From Pseudomonadota bacterium (lineage in GTDB: Bacteria > Myxococcota_A > Polyangia > Fen-1088): 61,404 bases of DNA. This document shows positions 23,146 through 31,923 of this stretch, piece after piece. A program made the position numbers and the translations under genes. The stretch is from assembly GCA_017881245.1 (NCBI GenBank), contig JADGRC010000224.1, forward strand, positions 1-61,404. Direction: 5' to 3'. The notes under the pieces are model-generated. The model saw only the letters and a list, made by a program, of their open reading frames with translations. It was not told where the DNA came from and did no database searches. The first letter of the stretch is position 1. Every line of letters begins with the position of its first letter.

Positions 23146-25812
23146 ATGCCCACCGAAGTCGTCAATCAGGTAGCCGCCGCCCGGCAGCGCGCCGCATCCG
23201 GAATCAAAGAGGGAAAGGACGGAATCTTCCTTTCCCGCGCGTTGTCCGACGACATGGACGACATCGTCTGCCGTCTGGCGGGGCCCCTCATCGAACGGTG
23301 CGGGGCGAAGGTCGCTTTCGTGGCGACGGGGGGATTCGGGCGTCGAGAGTTGGCACCGTTTTCCGACCTGGATCTGCTGTGTCTGTGCGCGGACGAACCG
23401 GGGGGCGCCGTTATCGAGCTGGCCCGGGCCTTGCTGCCGCCGCTTTGGGACGCCAAGGTGGATGCCGGGCACGCGGTACGGTCGTACGACCAAGCTCTGT
23501 CCCTGCCTGCTCAGGACCTGGCCGCCGCGACAGCCTTGCTCGATGCCCGCTTCCTTATAGGGGACGCGGAGCTCGCTGAGAGATTCCTGGCCGACTACCG
23601 GGCACGCGTCGCCGCCACCGCGGCCGAGGATTTCGTGGCGCGGCTGCGCGAAGAACAAAAAAAACGCCATGGTCGGTTCGGCGACACGATTTTTCTACTC
23701 GAACCTGACCTCAAGAACGGTCCGGGGGGCATGCGGGACCTGTGCATGGGACGGTGGGCGGCGGTGGCTCGCTTTGGGACATCGGATCAAACGCGCCTTC
23801 AGGATCTGGGGGTGATGACAGAACGCCTCGCCATCGCGTTCGAGTCGGCGCGGGAGTGGTTGTTGAGGGTGCGCATCGCGATGCATTCCGCCTCGGGACG
23901 GCGGCAGGATCAGCTCCGCTTCCCTTTGCAGGAGGCTTTGGCGCCCATCCTGTGTCCCAACGTGAAGGTCGCCCAAGGGGACATTCGCCCGGCCGTGCAT
24001 CCCGCCGTCGAGGCGTTGATGCATCAGTTTCACGCGCACGCGAAGCTGGTCCGCCGCGAGACCGAGAGGTTGCTACAACGGGCGGCCATACGGGAAGATT
24101 ACCGGCGCGTGACGGCGCCGGTGAAGGTGAGCGGCGGCGGAGGCGACGATCCCAATTTCGTGCTGCGCGATGGGGCGATCGAACCAAAGGATGAGGGCGT
24201 CTTCTACGCCAAGCCCTCCGAAATGGTTCGGATCTTCTCGGTCGCGATCGAACTGGACGTGCCGCTGGCACTGCGCACGCGCGAGCTCATCTCCGAGATC
24301 TGCTTGGGTTATCGCGAAGCGTTGTTGGAGGACCCCGACACCGGGCGTCGCTTCGTCGAGCTGGTCACCGACATCAGCGACCACTCCACGCCGACACGCC
24401 TGGAGGAGGTCCATGATCTCGGCCTGATGTCCGCGCTGATGCCCGAATGGGAGCCGTCGACGGGCCGGGTGCAGCACGACATCTATCACGTGTACACGGT
24501 CGATCAGCACGCCCTGTACGCGATCGCGCGCATGCACGCCGTCGCGCGCGGCGATCTGGCGGACGACTTCCCCGCGCCGACGGAGGCGATTCGGGCCGTC
24601 GAGCGACCGGTGGCCCTGTTCATCGGCACCCTGCTTCACGACGTCGGCAAACCGTGGGGTAAACCGCACAGCGACATCGGCGCCGACCTGACCATCAAAA
24701 TAGCACTGCGCTTGGGAATCGACGAGGAGGACATCCAGCGTGCGGAGTTTCTGGTTCGGCAACATCTGGTGATGGGCCAGATGTCGCAGCGTCGCGATCT
24801 GGACGACCTGGAGATGATCGCGGATTTCGCCAAATTGTGCGGCGACGAGGAGAACCTGCGCGAGCTCTACTTACTGATGTTCTGTGACCTCAGCTCGGTG
24901 GCCCCGGACAATCTGACCAACTGGAAGGAGACCTTGCTTCGCGAGCTGTACCAGCGCACGTTGGCGGTATTGCGGCGGGGCGGGGATCTTCTTGGCGCCG
25001 AGCGTGTCGAAATCGTGGAGCGCCGCCAGCGACGCGCGGCCCAGTTGTTGGCGGAGCAGACCGGGGGGGCCAGCCCGGGCGAGCTGTTTCGTGGGTTGCC
25101 GGATCGTTACTTCGTGGACAACTCCGCGGCCCGCGTGGCGGCGCACATGAGGTTGATGGCAAGCCGGAGGCAGTCGGGCGCGGCATCGGCGATCGAGGTT
25201 TCCCAGCAAAGGCGAATCGAGGCGACGGAAATGGTCCTCGCCGCCGCGGACACGCCCGGCCTGCTGGCCGACGTGGCGGGTGTGTTGCATGCGAATCGCA
25301 TCAACATCGTCGACGCCGCCATCTACTCGCGGGTGTCGACGGCGGATCAGGGGGCCGAGGCTCTGGATATTTTTCGCGTCCGCGACAATTACGGGCACCT
25401 GGTCACGGACGAGGCGCGATGGGCCAAGATCCGCGCGGATCTTGAGATGGTGATTTCGGGCAAGGTCAAGGTGGAAGCGCTGGTTTCGGCGCGAAGCCGC
25501 AGCGATTCCATAACGACGTGGAAGGTTCCCGAGGTTCCCACGGAGATCAAGATAGACAACCAAGGTAGCCGGGACTTCACCATCATTGAGGTCATCACCG
25601 GCGACTATCCTGGCGTGCTGTACACGATCGCGCGCACCATGTTCGATCAAGGGCTCGACATTCATCGATCAAAGATCGCCACCGAGGCGAACCGCGTCGT
25701 CGACACATTCTACCTGCGCGATCGCGCGAGTGGGCAGAAGGTCGTGGACGCGAAGACCACCACCCAACTTCGGGAGGCCCTGCTTGCGTCGCTGCCCCAG
25801 TCGGCGAGCTGA
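23146..25812 (+). CDS. glnD: PII uridylyltransferase / uridylyl-removing enzyme GlnD
   Basis: Bifunctional sensor of glutamine that uridylylates and de-uridylylates PII, controlling nitrogen assimilation. 888 aa from ATG 23146, the family's usual length. Order: nucleotidyltransferase domain with 'GGFGRRELAPFSDLDLLCL' (G-G-x-G-R-x-E-x-x-P-x-S-D-x-D), a GlnD-type helical region, an HD domain ('FIGTLLHDVGKPWGKPHSD') for the uridylyl-removing activity, and two C-terminal ACT domains ('DTPGLLADVAGVLHANRINI' and 'GDYPGVLYTIARTMFDQGLD') that bind glutamine. The frame is open back to 23038 but that overlaps the divergent gene. TATACT at 23129-23134 implies a leader of about five bases. No glnB or glnA is next to it. 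Confidence 0.95.
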   Translation: MPTEVVNQVAAARQRAASGIKEGKDGIFLSRALSDDMDDIVCRLAGPLIERCGAKVAFVATGGFGRRELAPFSDLDLLCLCADEPGGAVIELARALLPPLWDAKVDAGHAVRSYDQALSLPAQDLAAATALLDARFLIGDAELAERFLADYRARVAATAAEDFVARLREEQKKRHGRFGDTIFLLEPDLKNGPGGMRDLCMGRWAAVARFGTSDQTRLQDLGVMTERLAIAFESAREWLLRVRIAMHSASGRRQDQLRFPLQEALAPILCPNVKVAQGDIRPAVHPAVEALMHQFHAHAKLVRRETERLLQRAAIREDYRRVTAPVKVSGGGGDDPNFVLRDGAIEPKDEGVFYAKPSEMVRIFSVAIELDVPLALRTRELISEICLGYREALLEDPDTGRRFVELVTDISDHSTPTRLEEVHDLGLMSALMPEWEPSTGRVQHDIYHVYTVDQHALYAIARMHAVARGDLADDFPAPTEAIRAVERPVALFIGTLLHDVGKPWGKPHSDIGADLTIKIALRLGIDEEDIQRAEFLVRQHLVMGQMSQRRDLDDLEMIADFAKLCGDEENLRELYLLMFCDLSSVAPDNLTNWKETLLRELYQRTLAVLRRGGDLLGAERVEIVERRQRRAAQLLAEQTGGASPGELFRGLPDRYFVDNSAARVAAHMRLMASRRQSGAASAIEVSQQRRIEATEMVLAAADTPGLLADVAGVLHANRINIVDAAIYSRVSTADQGAEALDIFRVRDNYGHLVTDEARWAKIRADLEMVISGKVKVEALVSARSRSDSITTWKVPEVPTEIKIDNQGSRDFTIIEVITGDYPGVLYTIARTMFDQGLDIHRSKIATEANRVVDTFYLRDRASGQKVVDAKTTTQLREALLASLPQSAS

Positions 25813-25815
25813 AGC

Positions 25816-25848
25816 TCCGGGGAGGGACGCCTGGAGGGACGCCCCGGA
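25816..25848. terminator. Hairpin after glnD
   Basis: TCCGGGG (25816-25822) pairs with CCCCGGA (25842-25848). The loop contains one copy of a direct repeat GGAGGGACGCC that also overlaps the left arm. It has no T-run. Confidence 0.4.
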
Positions 25849-25883
25849 CGCGCGCCGGGTCGGGATATGCGAGACTGAACGGC

Positions 25884-27017
25884 ATGCTGACGCTGCTGAC
25901 GCCGCTTGCGCGGGCGCTGATTTTGTTCCTCGCAATGCTGGGTCCGCCCGACCCGATGGGTGATTCCGGCAAGCCCAGTCCGGCGACGGCGTTATTGGAA
26001 AAGGGATCTCTCCTGTTCAAACAGGGGGACACGGCGGGCGCGTTGCGGGCTTTCGATGCGGCCATCAAGGCGGATCCCGCGGATGCACGCCCGCACTATT
26101 TGAAAGGTGTCGCGCTCGAAAGGAAGGGTGACGCCGCGGGAGCCATGACCGCCTACCGATCGGCCCTCGGTCGCAAGCCCGATTTCGCGGAAGCGCACAA
26201 CAACTTGGGCGGGCTGTTGCTCGGCCAAGGCGACGCGGCTGGGGCCGCTCGCGCGTTCGAGGCGGCGGTGCGGGCTCGACCGGCCTACCCCGAGGCGTAT
26301 TTCAACCTGGGCGTCGCGCGCGATGCCCAGACTGAAAAAAGCGATAGCAAGTCCGAAGGCAAAGCCGGAAGCAAGCCCGACGCGGTCGCCGCCTATCGAG
26401 AGGCAGTGCGGTTGAAACCCACCGAGCCGTCCTATCGCTTGAATCTGGGAGCGGCTCTGCGGCGTCAGGGAGATCTGAATGGCGCCCTGGCGGCGTTCAA
26501 GGAGTCGACCAGGTTGGCGCCGAAGGATGCCCTCGGTTGGGCGAACTTGGGCATGATTTTGGCCGACCAGAGGGCTTACGACGGTGCGGCGGGAGCGCTC
26601 GACCGGGCCACCAAGTTGAAACCGGATTTCGCCCTGGCGTGGAATCGGCTGGGGCGGGTGGAACTTCGTCGCGGACACATCGACGCTGCGGCCGACGCGC
26701 AGGACCGCGCGCGCAAGCTGGATGCCAAGAACGGGACATTCGCCGCCGATCTCTGCCGCACGCTGATCGAGAAGAAGGACACCGCACGGGCCGTCGCGGA
26801 GTGTCGGGCCGCGGTGGCGCTCGACGGGAGGAATCCCCTGGCGCGTTACGAGCTCGGCAAGGCCTTGGTGGCGAAAGGGGATTGCGCCGAGGCGCGCAAG
26901 GAGATGGAGCGTTTTGCCGGGTTGCCGGACGTGAAACCGGGAGCCAAGGCTCAGGCCGACGAGATCGTGAAGTCCTGCGGCCGGCAGTCGCCGACGCCGA
27001 CGCCGACGCAACCCTGA
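25884..27017 (+). CDS. Secreted or envelope TPR protein
   Basis: 377 aa. A hydrophobic N-terminus ('MLTLLTPLARALILFLAMLG') looks like a signal peptide or membrane anchor. It is followed by about seven to eight TPR units (for example 'LEKGSLLFKQGDTAGALRAF', 'AEAHNNLGGLLLGQGDAAGA', 'GWANLGMILADQRAYDGAAG'). A short Lys/Ser insert ('KSDSKSEGKAGSKPD') interrupts the repeats near residue 155. It probably scaffolds protein-protein contacts in the periplasm. It follows glnD by about 70 bases with a hairpin between, so co-transcription is doubtful. Confidence 0.75.
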   Translation: MLTLLTPLARALILFLAMLGPPDPMGDSGKPSPATALLEKGSLLFKQGDTAGALRAFDAAIKADPADARPHYLKGVALERKGDAAGAMTAYRSALGRKPDFAEAHNNLGGLLLGQGDAAGAARAFEAAVRARPAYPEAYFNLGVARDAQTEKSDSKSEGKAGSKPDAVAAYREAVRLKPTEPSYRLNLGAALRRQGDLNGALAAFKESTRLAPKDALGWANLGMILADQRAYDGAAGALDRATKLKPDFALAWNRLGRVELRRGHIDAAADAQDRARKLDAKNGTFAADLCRTLIEKKDTARAVAECRAAVALDGRNPLARYELGKALVAKGDCAEARKEMERFAGLPDVKPGAKAQADEIVKSCGRQSPTPTPTQP

Positions 27018-27121
27018 CGGCGTTCGGCGCCGATGTTGAGGCCGAGGGGTGCGGCTGAGCCGCCGCCTGGCGCGTCGGACACGTATGCTGGACCTCCTGC
27101 CACGTGGTAGGAGAGATGACT

Positions 27122-27955
27122 ATGACGTCCGATTCCATGCGCGAAATTTATGACTTCACTGGGCACACGGTGGTGCTGACCGGTGGAACCGGTGTTCTCG
27201 GGAGCGAGATGGCGCGTTCACTGGCCGGGTGCAACGCGAACGTCGTCCTTCTGGCCCGGAACATGGCTCGCGCCGAACAGCTGCTCCGGTCGTTCGCGGG
27301 CACAAAGGGGCGACACAGGGCGTTGACCGCGGACGTGTTGAATCGAGCATCGGTCGAGGACGCCGGTGCCATCGTCCGCGCGGAATATGGTCGCGCGGAC
27401 TGCCTGGTCAATGGCGCGGGCGGGAACGATCCGAAGGCCACCACCAATCCGGAGCATCGCTTCTTCGATATTCCCGCGGAGGCGTTTCAACACGTCGTGA
27501 ATCTGAATCTCCTCGGGACCGTCATCCCTACCCAAGTCTTTGGCAAGTTCATGGCCGACCAGAAGGCCGGCACAATCCTGAATGTGTCGTCCGTCAGCGC
27601 GGATCGCTCACTGACCCGGGTCGGGGCTTACGGGGCGGCCAAGGCGGGAATCGTCAATCTAACGCAGTGGCTTGCCATTCACATGGCCGAGGAATACTCG
27701 CCCGACATTCGCGTGAACGCGATCATGCCAGGATTCTTTCTGACTGAGCAGAATCGGTTCCTGTTGATCGACAAAGAAACCGGCGCGCCGACGGCCCGGG
27801 GCAAAAAGATCATGGACCACACGCCGATGCGACGGTACGGCACTCCTTCCGACCTGACCGGCGCCCTGCTGTGGTTGTTGTCCCCGGCGTCGAAGTTCGT
27901 GACCGGGATCGTGGTGCCCGTGGACGGCGGCTTCACGGCGTACTCGGGAGTATAA
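27122..27955 (+). CDS. SDR-family oxidoreductase, probable fructuronate reductase (mannonate-forming)
   Basis: Short-chain dehydrogenase/reductase, 277 aa. NAD(P)-binding TGGTGVLG is at 20-27, NGAGG follows strand 4, and the catalytic pair is Tyr170-x3-Lys174 in YGAAK with an upstream Ser in 'NVSSVSA'. The insert 'FLLIDKETGAPTARGKKIMD' near residue 210-230 and the PG-x-x-x-TEQN-R block are typical of SDRs annotated as D-mannonate oxidoreductases. Start: ATG 27122 is spaced correctly from TAGGAG at 27108; ATG 27116 would be too close. It is the first gene of a five-gene cluster ending in UxaE, which supports reduction of D-fructuronate to D-mannonate (inference). The direction in the cell and the cofactor are not visible. 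Confidence 0.8.
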   Translation: MTSDSMREIYDFTGHTVVLTGGTGVLGSEMARSLAGCNANVVLLARNMARAEQLLRSFAGTKGRHRALTADVLNRASVEDAGAIVRAEYGRADCLVNGAGGNDPKATTNPEHRFFDIPAEAFQHVVNLNLLGTVIPTQVFGKFMADQKAGTILNVSSVSADRSLTRVGAYGAAKAGIVNLTQWLAIHMAEEYSPDIRVNAIMPGFFLTEQNRFLLIDKETGAPTARGKKIMDHTPMRRYGTPSDLTGALLWLLSPASKFVTGIVVPVDGGFTAYSGV

Positions 27956-27967
27956 GTCGCGAACACA

Positions 27968-29233
27968 ATGACGGGAGTTGGGCAGAAAGGGTCCAGCCTG
28001 GACGAGGCGGCTGTTCGCGATCTCTGCGCGGCGGAGATCGCCCGGTGGAATATTCGTGGACGGCGGGTGCTGGCCATTGTGCCCGACCACACGCGAACCG
28101 CGCCGATGGACCTCATGTTCCGTGTGCTGCATGGCCTTATGGCCGGCGAGGCGGCGGCGTTCGACGTCCTGATTGCGCTTGGAACGCACCCGCCGATGAG
28201 CGACGAGGCCATCAACCAACGGCTGGGTATCACCGACCGTGATCGGGCTCCAGGTGGCAAGTATGTCGGCACGAAGTTTTTGAACCACCGCTGGGACGAT
28301 CCGACGCAGCTCGTGTCCATCGGCACGATCACCGAGCGCGAGGTGACGGAGATCTCGGGCGGACGCATGCACGAGGCCGTCGACGTGACCATCAACAGGC
28401 TTGTGCTGAACTACGATTTGTTGTTGATCGTCGGACCGACCTTTCCGCACGAAGTGGTGGGCTTCTCGGGCGGGAACAAGTACCTGTTTCCAGGGATCTC
28501 GGGCAAAGAGATCCTAGACATGTTCCATTGGCTGGGGGCCCTCATCACCAACCCCGAGATCATCGGCGCCAAGTACACCCCGGTTCGGGCGATCGTCGAC
28601 AAGGCGGCGTCCCTGGTGCCGGTTGAGCGGAAGTGTGTGAGCCTGGTCGTCGAAGGAAAGGCCTTGGCGGGGCTCTTCATCGGATCCCCGGAGGAAGCGT
28701 GGGACGCGGCATCCGATCTGTCGAGCCAGGTCCACATCGTCTACAAGGATCGTTCCTACCGCAGCGTGCTTTCTTGTGCGCCGGCGATGTACGACGAGCT
28801 TTGGGTGGGGGCCAAGTGCGCGTACAAGTTGGAACCCGTGGTCGCCGACGGGGGTGAGCTGATCATTTACGCCCCGCACATCTCGGAGATATCCGTCGTG
28901 CACGGCGCGATCATCCGGCAGATCGGCTATCACGTGCGCGATTACTTCGTGAAACAGATGCCGAGGTTCGCCCATTTCCCGCGCGGTGTGATTGCGCATT
29001 CGACGCACGTCAAGGGGATAGGGACTTACGAAAACGGCGTCGAGCGCCCGCGCATAGAGGTCACGTTGGCGACGGGCATTGGCGAACCCGAGTGTCGCGC
29101 CGTGAATCTCGGCTATCGGGATTTTCGCGAAATAGACAAGGCGGCGTGGCAGGGCCGTGAGGAGGAGGGCGTGTTGCTCGTCCCCAAGGCGGGTGAAACA
29201 CTTTATCGATTGGCAACCAAGGAGAGATCATGA
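27968..29233 (+). CDS. LarA-superfamily nickel-pincer racemase/epimerase (candidate gluconate/mannonate 2-epimerase)
   Basis: 421-aa member of the lactate-racemase (LarA, DUF2088) superfamily, whose characterised members racemise or epimerise 2-hydroxy acids using a nickel-pincer nucleotide bound to a lysine. Family landmarks are present: 'PDHTRTAP' with Arg43, GTHPPM with His74, TFPHEV with His161 and 'GGNKYLFPGISG' with Lys171, the position expected to hold the cofactor. The start is 12 bases after the SDR stop, and its end overlaps the kinase gene by 4 bp (ATGA), so translation is probably coupled. LarA-type D-gluconate 2-epimerases have been described; here the neighbours argue for interconverting D-mannonate and D-gluconate (inference). 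The cofactor-making genes larB, larC and larE are not in this window. Confidence 0.85.
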   Translation: MTGVGQKGSSLDEAAVRDLCAAEIARWNIRGRRVLAIVPDHTRTAPMDLMFRVLHGLMAGEAAAFDVLIALGTHPPMSDEAINQRLGITDRDRAPGGKYVGTKFLNHRWDDPTQLVSIGTITEREVTEISGGRMHEAVDVTINRLVLNYDLLLIVGPTFPHEVVGFSGGNKYLFPGISGKEILDMFHWLGALITNPEIIGAKYTPVRAIVDKAASLVPVERKCVSLVVEGKALAGLFIGSPEEAWDAASDLSSQVHIVYKDRSYRSVLSCAPAMYDELWVGAKCAYKLEPVVADGGELIIYAPHISEISVVHGAIIRQIGYHVRDYFVKQMPRFAHFPRGVIAHSTHVKGIGTYENGVERPRIEVTLATGIGEPECRAVNLGYRDFREIDKAAWQGREEEGVLLVPKAGETLYRLATKERS

Positions 29234-30312
29234 GTTCCGGTTTGAATGTTCGTCCGCCCGGAGGCCTGGATCTGTTGAGCCTCGGTGCGCTCGTGCATCG
29301 CCTCGACCCGGGGATCATTCCTTTTCGAAAGGCAACCCGCTGCGATATTCACGTCAGTGGCGGCGAGTTCAACGTCGCCGCTAACCTGTCGGACTGCTTT
29401 CGCATGAACAGCGGCATCGCAAGCGCGATGGTCGATTACCCGATCGGGGATCTAATCGCCGAGCGCGTGCGCGCCATGGGGGTTCGACCTTTTTACAAGT
29501 GGTTCAAGCACAACGGTGTCAATGGTCCCAACATGGCCACCGTTTACAGCGACCGCGGGCATGGCGTTCGGCCGCCCGTCGTGTTCTACAACCGTGCCAA
29601 CGAAGCGGCCGGACAGTTGAAACCAGGCGATTTCGATTGGAGCCAGATCATGTCCGGGGGAATCCGTTGGTTCCACAGCGGCGGGATCTTTGCCGCCCTG
29701 TCCGAGACCACCGGCGAGGTCATCATCGAGGGCATGAGGGCCGCCAAGGCGGCGGGCGCCATCGTGAGCTTCGATCTGAATTTTCGAGAGAAGCTGTGGA
29801 ACATCTGGGGTGGCCAGAGGAAGGCGATCGACGTCATCGCGCGCATCGTCGAGCACGTCGACGTGCTGGTCGGCAACGAAGAGGATCTCCAGAAGGGACT
29901 GGGCATCGCGGGCCCCGAAGTCGCGGCGAAGTCGGCGCTGGATCCCAAGACGTTCTTCAGCATGATCGACAGGGTGGTGACGAAGCACCCGCAGGTCAAG
30001 GCGGTGGCGACCACCTTGCGCGAGGTGCACTCGACCAGCCGTCACAGTTGGAGCGCGGTCGCCTGGATCGGCGGTCAAACGTACACCGCTCCCGTGTGCG
30101 AGCTGGACGTGGTCGATCGCGTGGGTGGCGGCGACGGTTTCGCCGCGGGGCTGATTTACGGCCTGCTCGCCGGCGAGGCACCCGAGGAGGCGGTGAAGCT
30201 CGGCTGGGCGAACGGTGCGCTTCTCACGACTTTCCCGGGCGACACGACCATGGCGACGGTCGAACAGGTGCGGTCACTCGCGAAGGGCGGCTCGGCACGC
30301 ATTCAACGCTGA
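29230..30312 (+). CDS. PfkB-family sugar (acid) kinase
   Basis: 360-aa ribokinase-fold kinase. The N-terminal substrate motif is 'SGGEFNVAANLSDC' (about residues 38-51), and the C-terminal signature 'DRVGGGDGFAAGLIYGLLAG' carries the catalytic base Asp302 within G-G-G-D. 'SFDLNFREKLW' matches the middle of KDG-kinase-like members. PfkB proteins of this type are usually labelled 2-keto-3-deoxygluconate kinases, but the next gene is 6-phosphogluconate dehydrogenase. Phosphorylation of gluconate at O6 would fit the cluster better (inference). ATG 29230 overlaps the stop of the LarA-like gene by 4 bp. Confidence 0.82.
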   Translation: MSSGLNVRPPGGLDLLSLGALVHRLDPGIIPFRKATRCDIHVSGGEFNVAANLSDCFRMNSGIASAMVDYPIGDLIAERVRAMGVRPFYKWFKHNGVNGPNMATVYSDRGHGVRPPVVFYNRANEAAGQLKPGDFDWSQIMSGGIRWFHSGGIFAALSETTGEVIIEGMRAAKAAGAIVSFDLNFREKLWNIWGGQRKAIDVIARIVEHVDVLVGNEEDLQKGLGIAGPEVAAKSALDPKTFFSMIDRVVTKHPQVKAVATTLREVHSTSRHSWSAVAWIGGQTYTAPVCELDVVDRVGGGDGFAAGLIYGLLAGEAPEEAVKLGWANGALLTTFPGDTTMATVEQVRSLAKGGSARIQR

Positions 30313-30390
30313 AAGAGCGGTGTCGGCGGTGCGCCGGGGGTATCCGGAGCGGAAACGAATACAGGACAAAGCGGACAGGAGAAGAAACGC

Positions 30391-31848
30391 GTGATGCAGA
30401 ACCAAGCGGACATTGGACTCGTCGGGCTGGCGGTGATGGGCGAAAACCTGGTGCTCAACATGGAGAGCCGCGGGTTCACGGTCGCGGTTTACAACCGGAC
30501 GGTCGACAAGGTGGTCAATTTCCTCAACGGACGCGCCAAGGGCAAGAAGATAGTGGGTCTCCATTCCCTGCCCGAGCTCGTGCAGTCGCTGAAAGTTCCG
30601 CGTCGGGTGATGCTGATGGTCAAGGCCGGAAAGGCGGTCGACGATCTGATTGACCAACTGGTCCCGCTGCTCGCCAAGGGCGACATCATCATCGACGGCG
30701 GCAACTCGCACTTTCCCGACACGATTCGACGCACGAAAGCCCTGGAAGACAAGGGCCTGTTGTTCATCGGCACCGGTGTGTCGGGAGGCGAGGAGGGCGC
30801 CTTGCTGGGGCCGTCGATCATGCCGGGTGGATCGGCGGCGGCTTGGCCGCACATCAAGCCGATCTTTCAGGCCATCGCCGCCAAGGTCGAGGACGGAACG
30901 CCTTGTTGCGATTGGGTCGGAGACAACGGAGCTGGTCACTTCGTCAAGATGGTGCACAACGGGATCGAATACGGCGACATGCAGCTGATCTGCGAGTCGT
31001 ACCAGATCATGAAAGAACTCCTGGGAATGTCTCCTGACGAGATGCACGACGTATTCAAGGAGTGGAATCGCGGAGATCTCGACAGCTATCTGATCGAGAT
31101 TACGCGCGACATTCTCGCGTTCAAGGACGAGGACGGCCAACCGCTCGTCGACAAGATCCTGGACACGGCGGGCCAGAAGGGCACCGGGAAGTGGACCAGC
31201 GTGTCGGCACTGGATTCGGGAATTCCGCTGACGTTGATCAGCGAGGCGGTCTGGGCGCGCTGCCTTTCGGCGATGAAGACCGAACGCGTGGAAGCATCCA
31301 AGGTGTTGCGGGGACCGACGCCGAAGTTCACCGGCGATCGCAAGGCATTCCTCGACGATCTGGCGCACGCCCTGTATGCGTCGAAGATCGTCTCGTACGC
31401 GCAGGGCTATGACCTGATGAAGGCGGCCGCTGGCGAATACAAGTGGAACCTGAACTACGGTGGGATCGCGCTCCTGTGGCGGGGTGGGTGCATCATCCGC
31501 TCGGCGTTCCTCGGTCGCATCAAGGAGGCCTACGATGCGCAGCCGCGTCTGACCAACTTGTTACTCGCGCCCTTCTTCAGGGAGCGCATTGAGGCGGCGC
31601 AGGCGGCATGGCGACGTGTGGTCGCCACGGCGGTTTCCAACGGCATCTGGATTCCCGCGCATGCGACGGCCCTTAACTATTTCGACGGGTTTCGGAACGG
31701 TCGCTTGCCCGCGAACCTCTTACAGGCGCAGCGGGACTACTTTGGCGCGCACATGTACGAACGCCTCGATCGCCCGCGCGGCGAGTTCTTTCACACCAAC
31801 TGGACGGGGCGGGGCGGCAAGACCGCGTCCTCGGCGTATGTGGCCTGA
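30391..31848 (+). CDS. gnd: 6-phosphogluconate dehydrogenase, decarboxylating
   Basis: Oxidises 6-phosphogluconate to ribulose 5-phosphate and CO2. 485 aa, the usual length for the long form. N-terminal Rossmann domain '[20 protein letters not shown]' with the G-L-A-V-M-G fingerprint and '[11 protein letters not shown]'; substrate motif '[20 protein letters not shown]'; catalytic '[14 protein letters not shown]' with Lys186. The basic cofactor-selecting residues 'YNRT' suggest NADP+ use, not proven. AGGAG at 30378 is best placed for GTG 30391; ATG 30394 is the next codon. Gnd sits beside UxaE-type hexuronate genes in Thermotoga maritima as well (family knowledge), which supports a catabolic role here. 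Confidence 0.95.
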   Translation: MMQNQADIGLVGLAVMGENLVLNMESRGFTVAVYNRTVDKVVNFLNGRAKGKKIVGLHSLPELVQSLKVPRRVMLMVKAGKAVDDLIDQLVPLLAKGDIIIDGGNSHFPDTIRRTKALEDKGLLFIGTGVSGGEEGALLGPSIMPGGSAAAWPHIKPIFQAIAAKVEDGTPCCDWVGDNGAGHFVKMVHNGIEYGDMQLICESYQIMKELLGMSPDEMHDVFKEWNRGDLDSYLIEITRDILAFKDEDGQPLVDKILDTAGQKGTGKWTSVSALDSGIPLTLISEAVWARCLSAMKTERVEASKVLRGPTPKFTGDRKAFLDDLAHALYASKIVSYAQGYDLMKAAAGEYKWNLNYGGIALLWRGGCIIRSAFLGRIKEAYDAQPRLTNLLLAPFFRERIEAAQAAWRRVVATAVSNGIWIPAHATALNYFDGFRNGRLPANLLQAQRDYFGAHMYERLDRPRGEFFHTNWTGRGGKTASSAYVA

Positions 31849-31866
31849 CCTGCGTTCTGCGCCGGC

Positions 31867-31904
31867 GCGGCTTCGCCGCCGCAAGGGCCTGGGAACGCCC
31901 CCTG
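31867..31904 (-). repeat. Fragment of the dispersed hairpin repeat, copy C
   Basis: 38 bases matching the end of copy B (15509-15547, reverse complement) with one mismatch and one missing base. It lies in the 75-bp gap between gnd and uxaE. Only the last hairpin of the element is kept. Confidence 0.6.
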
Positions 31905-31923
31905 ATTCAAGAGAGGAGACAAG

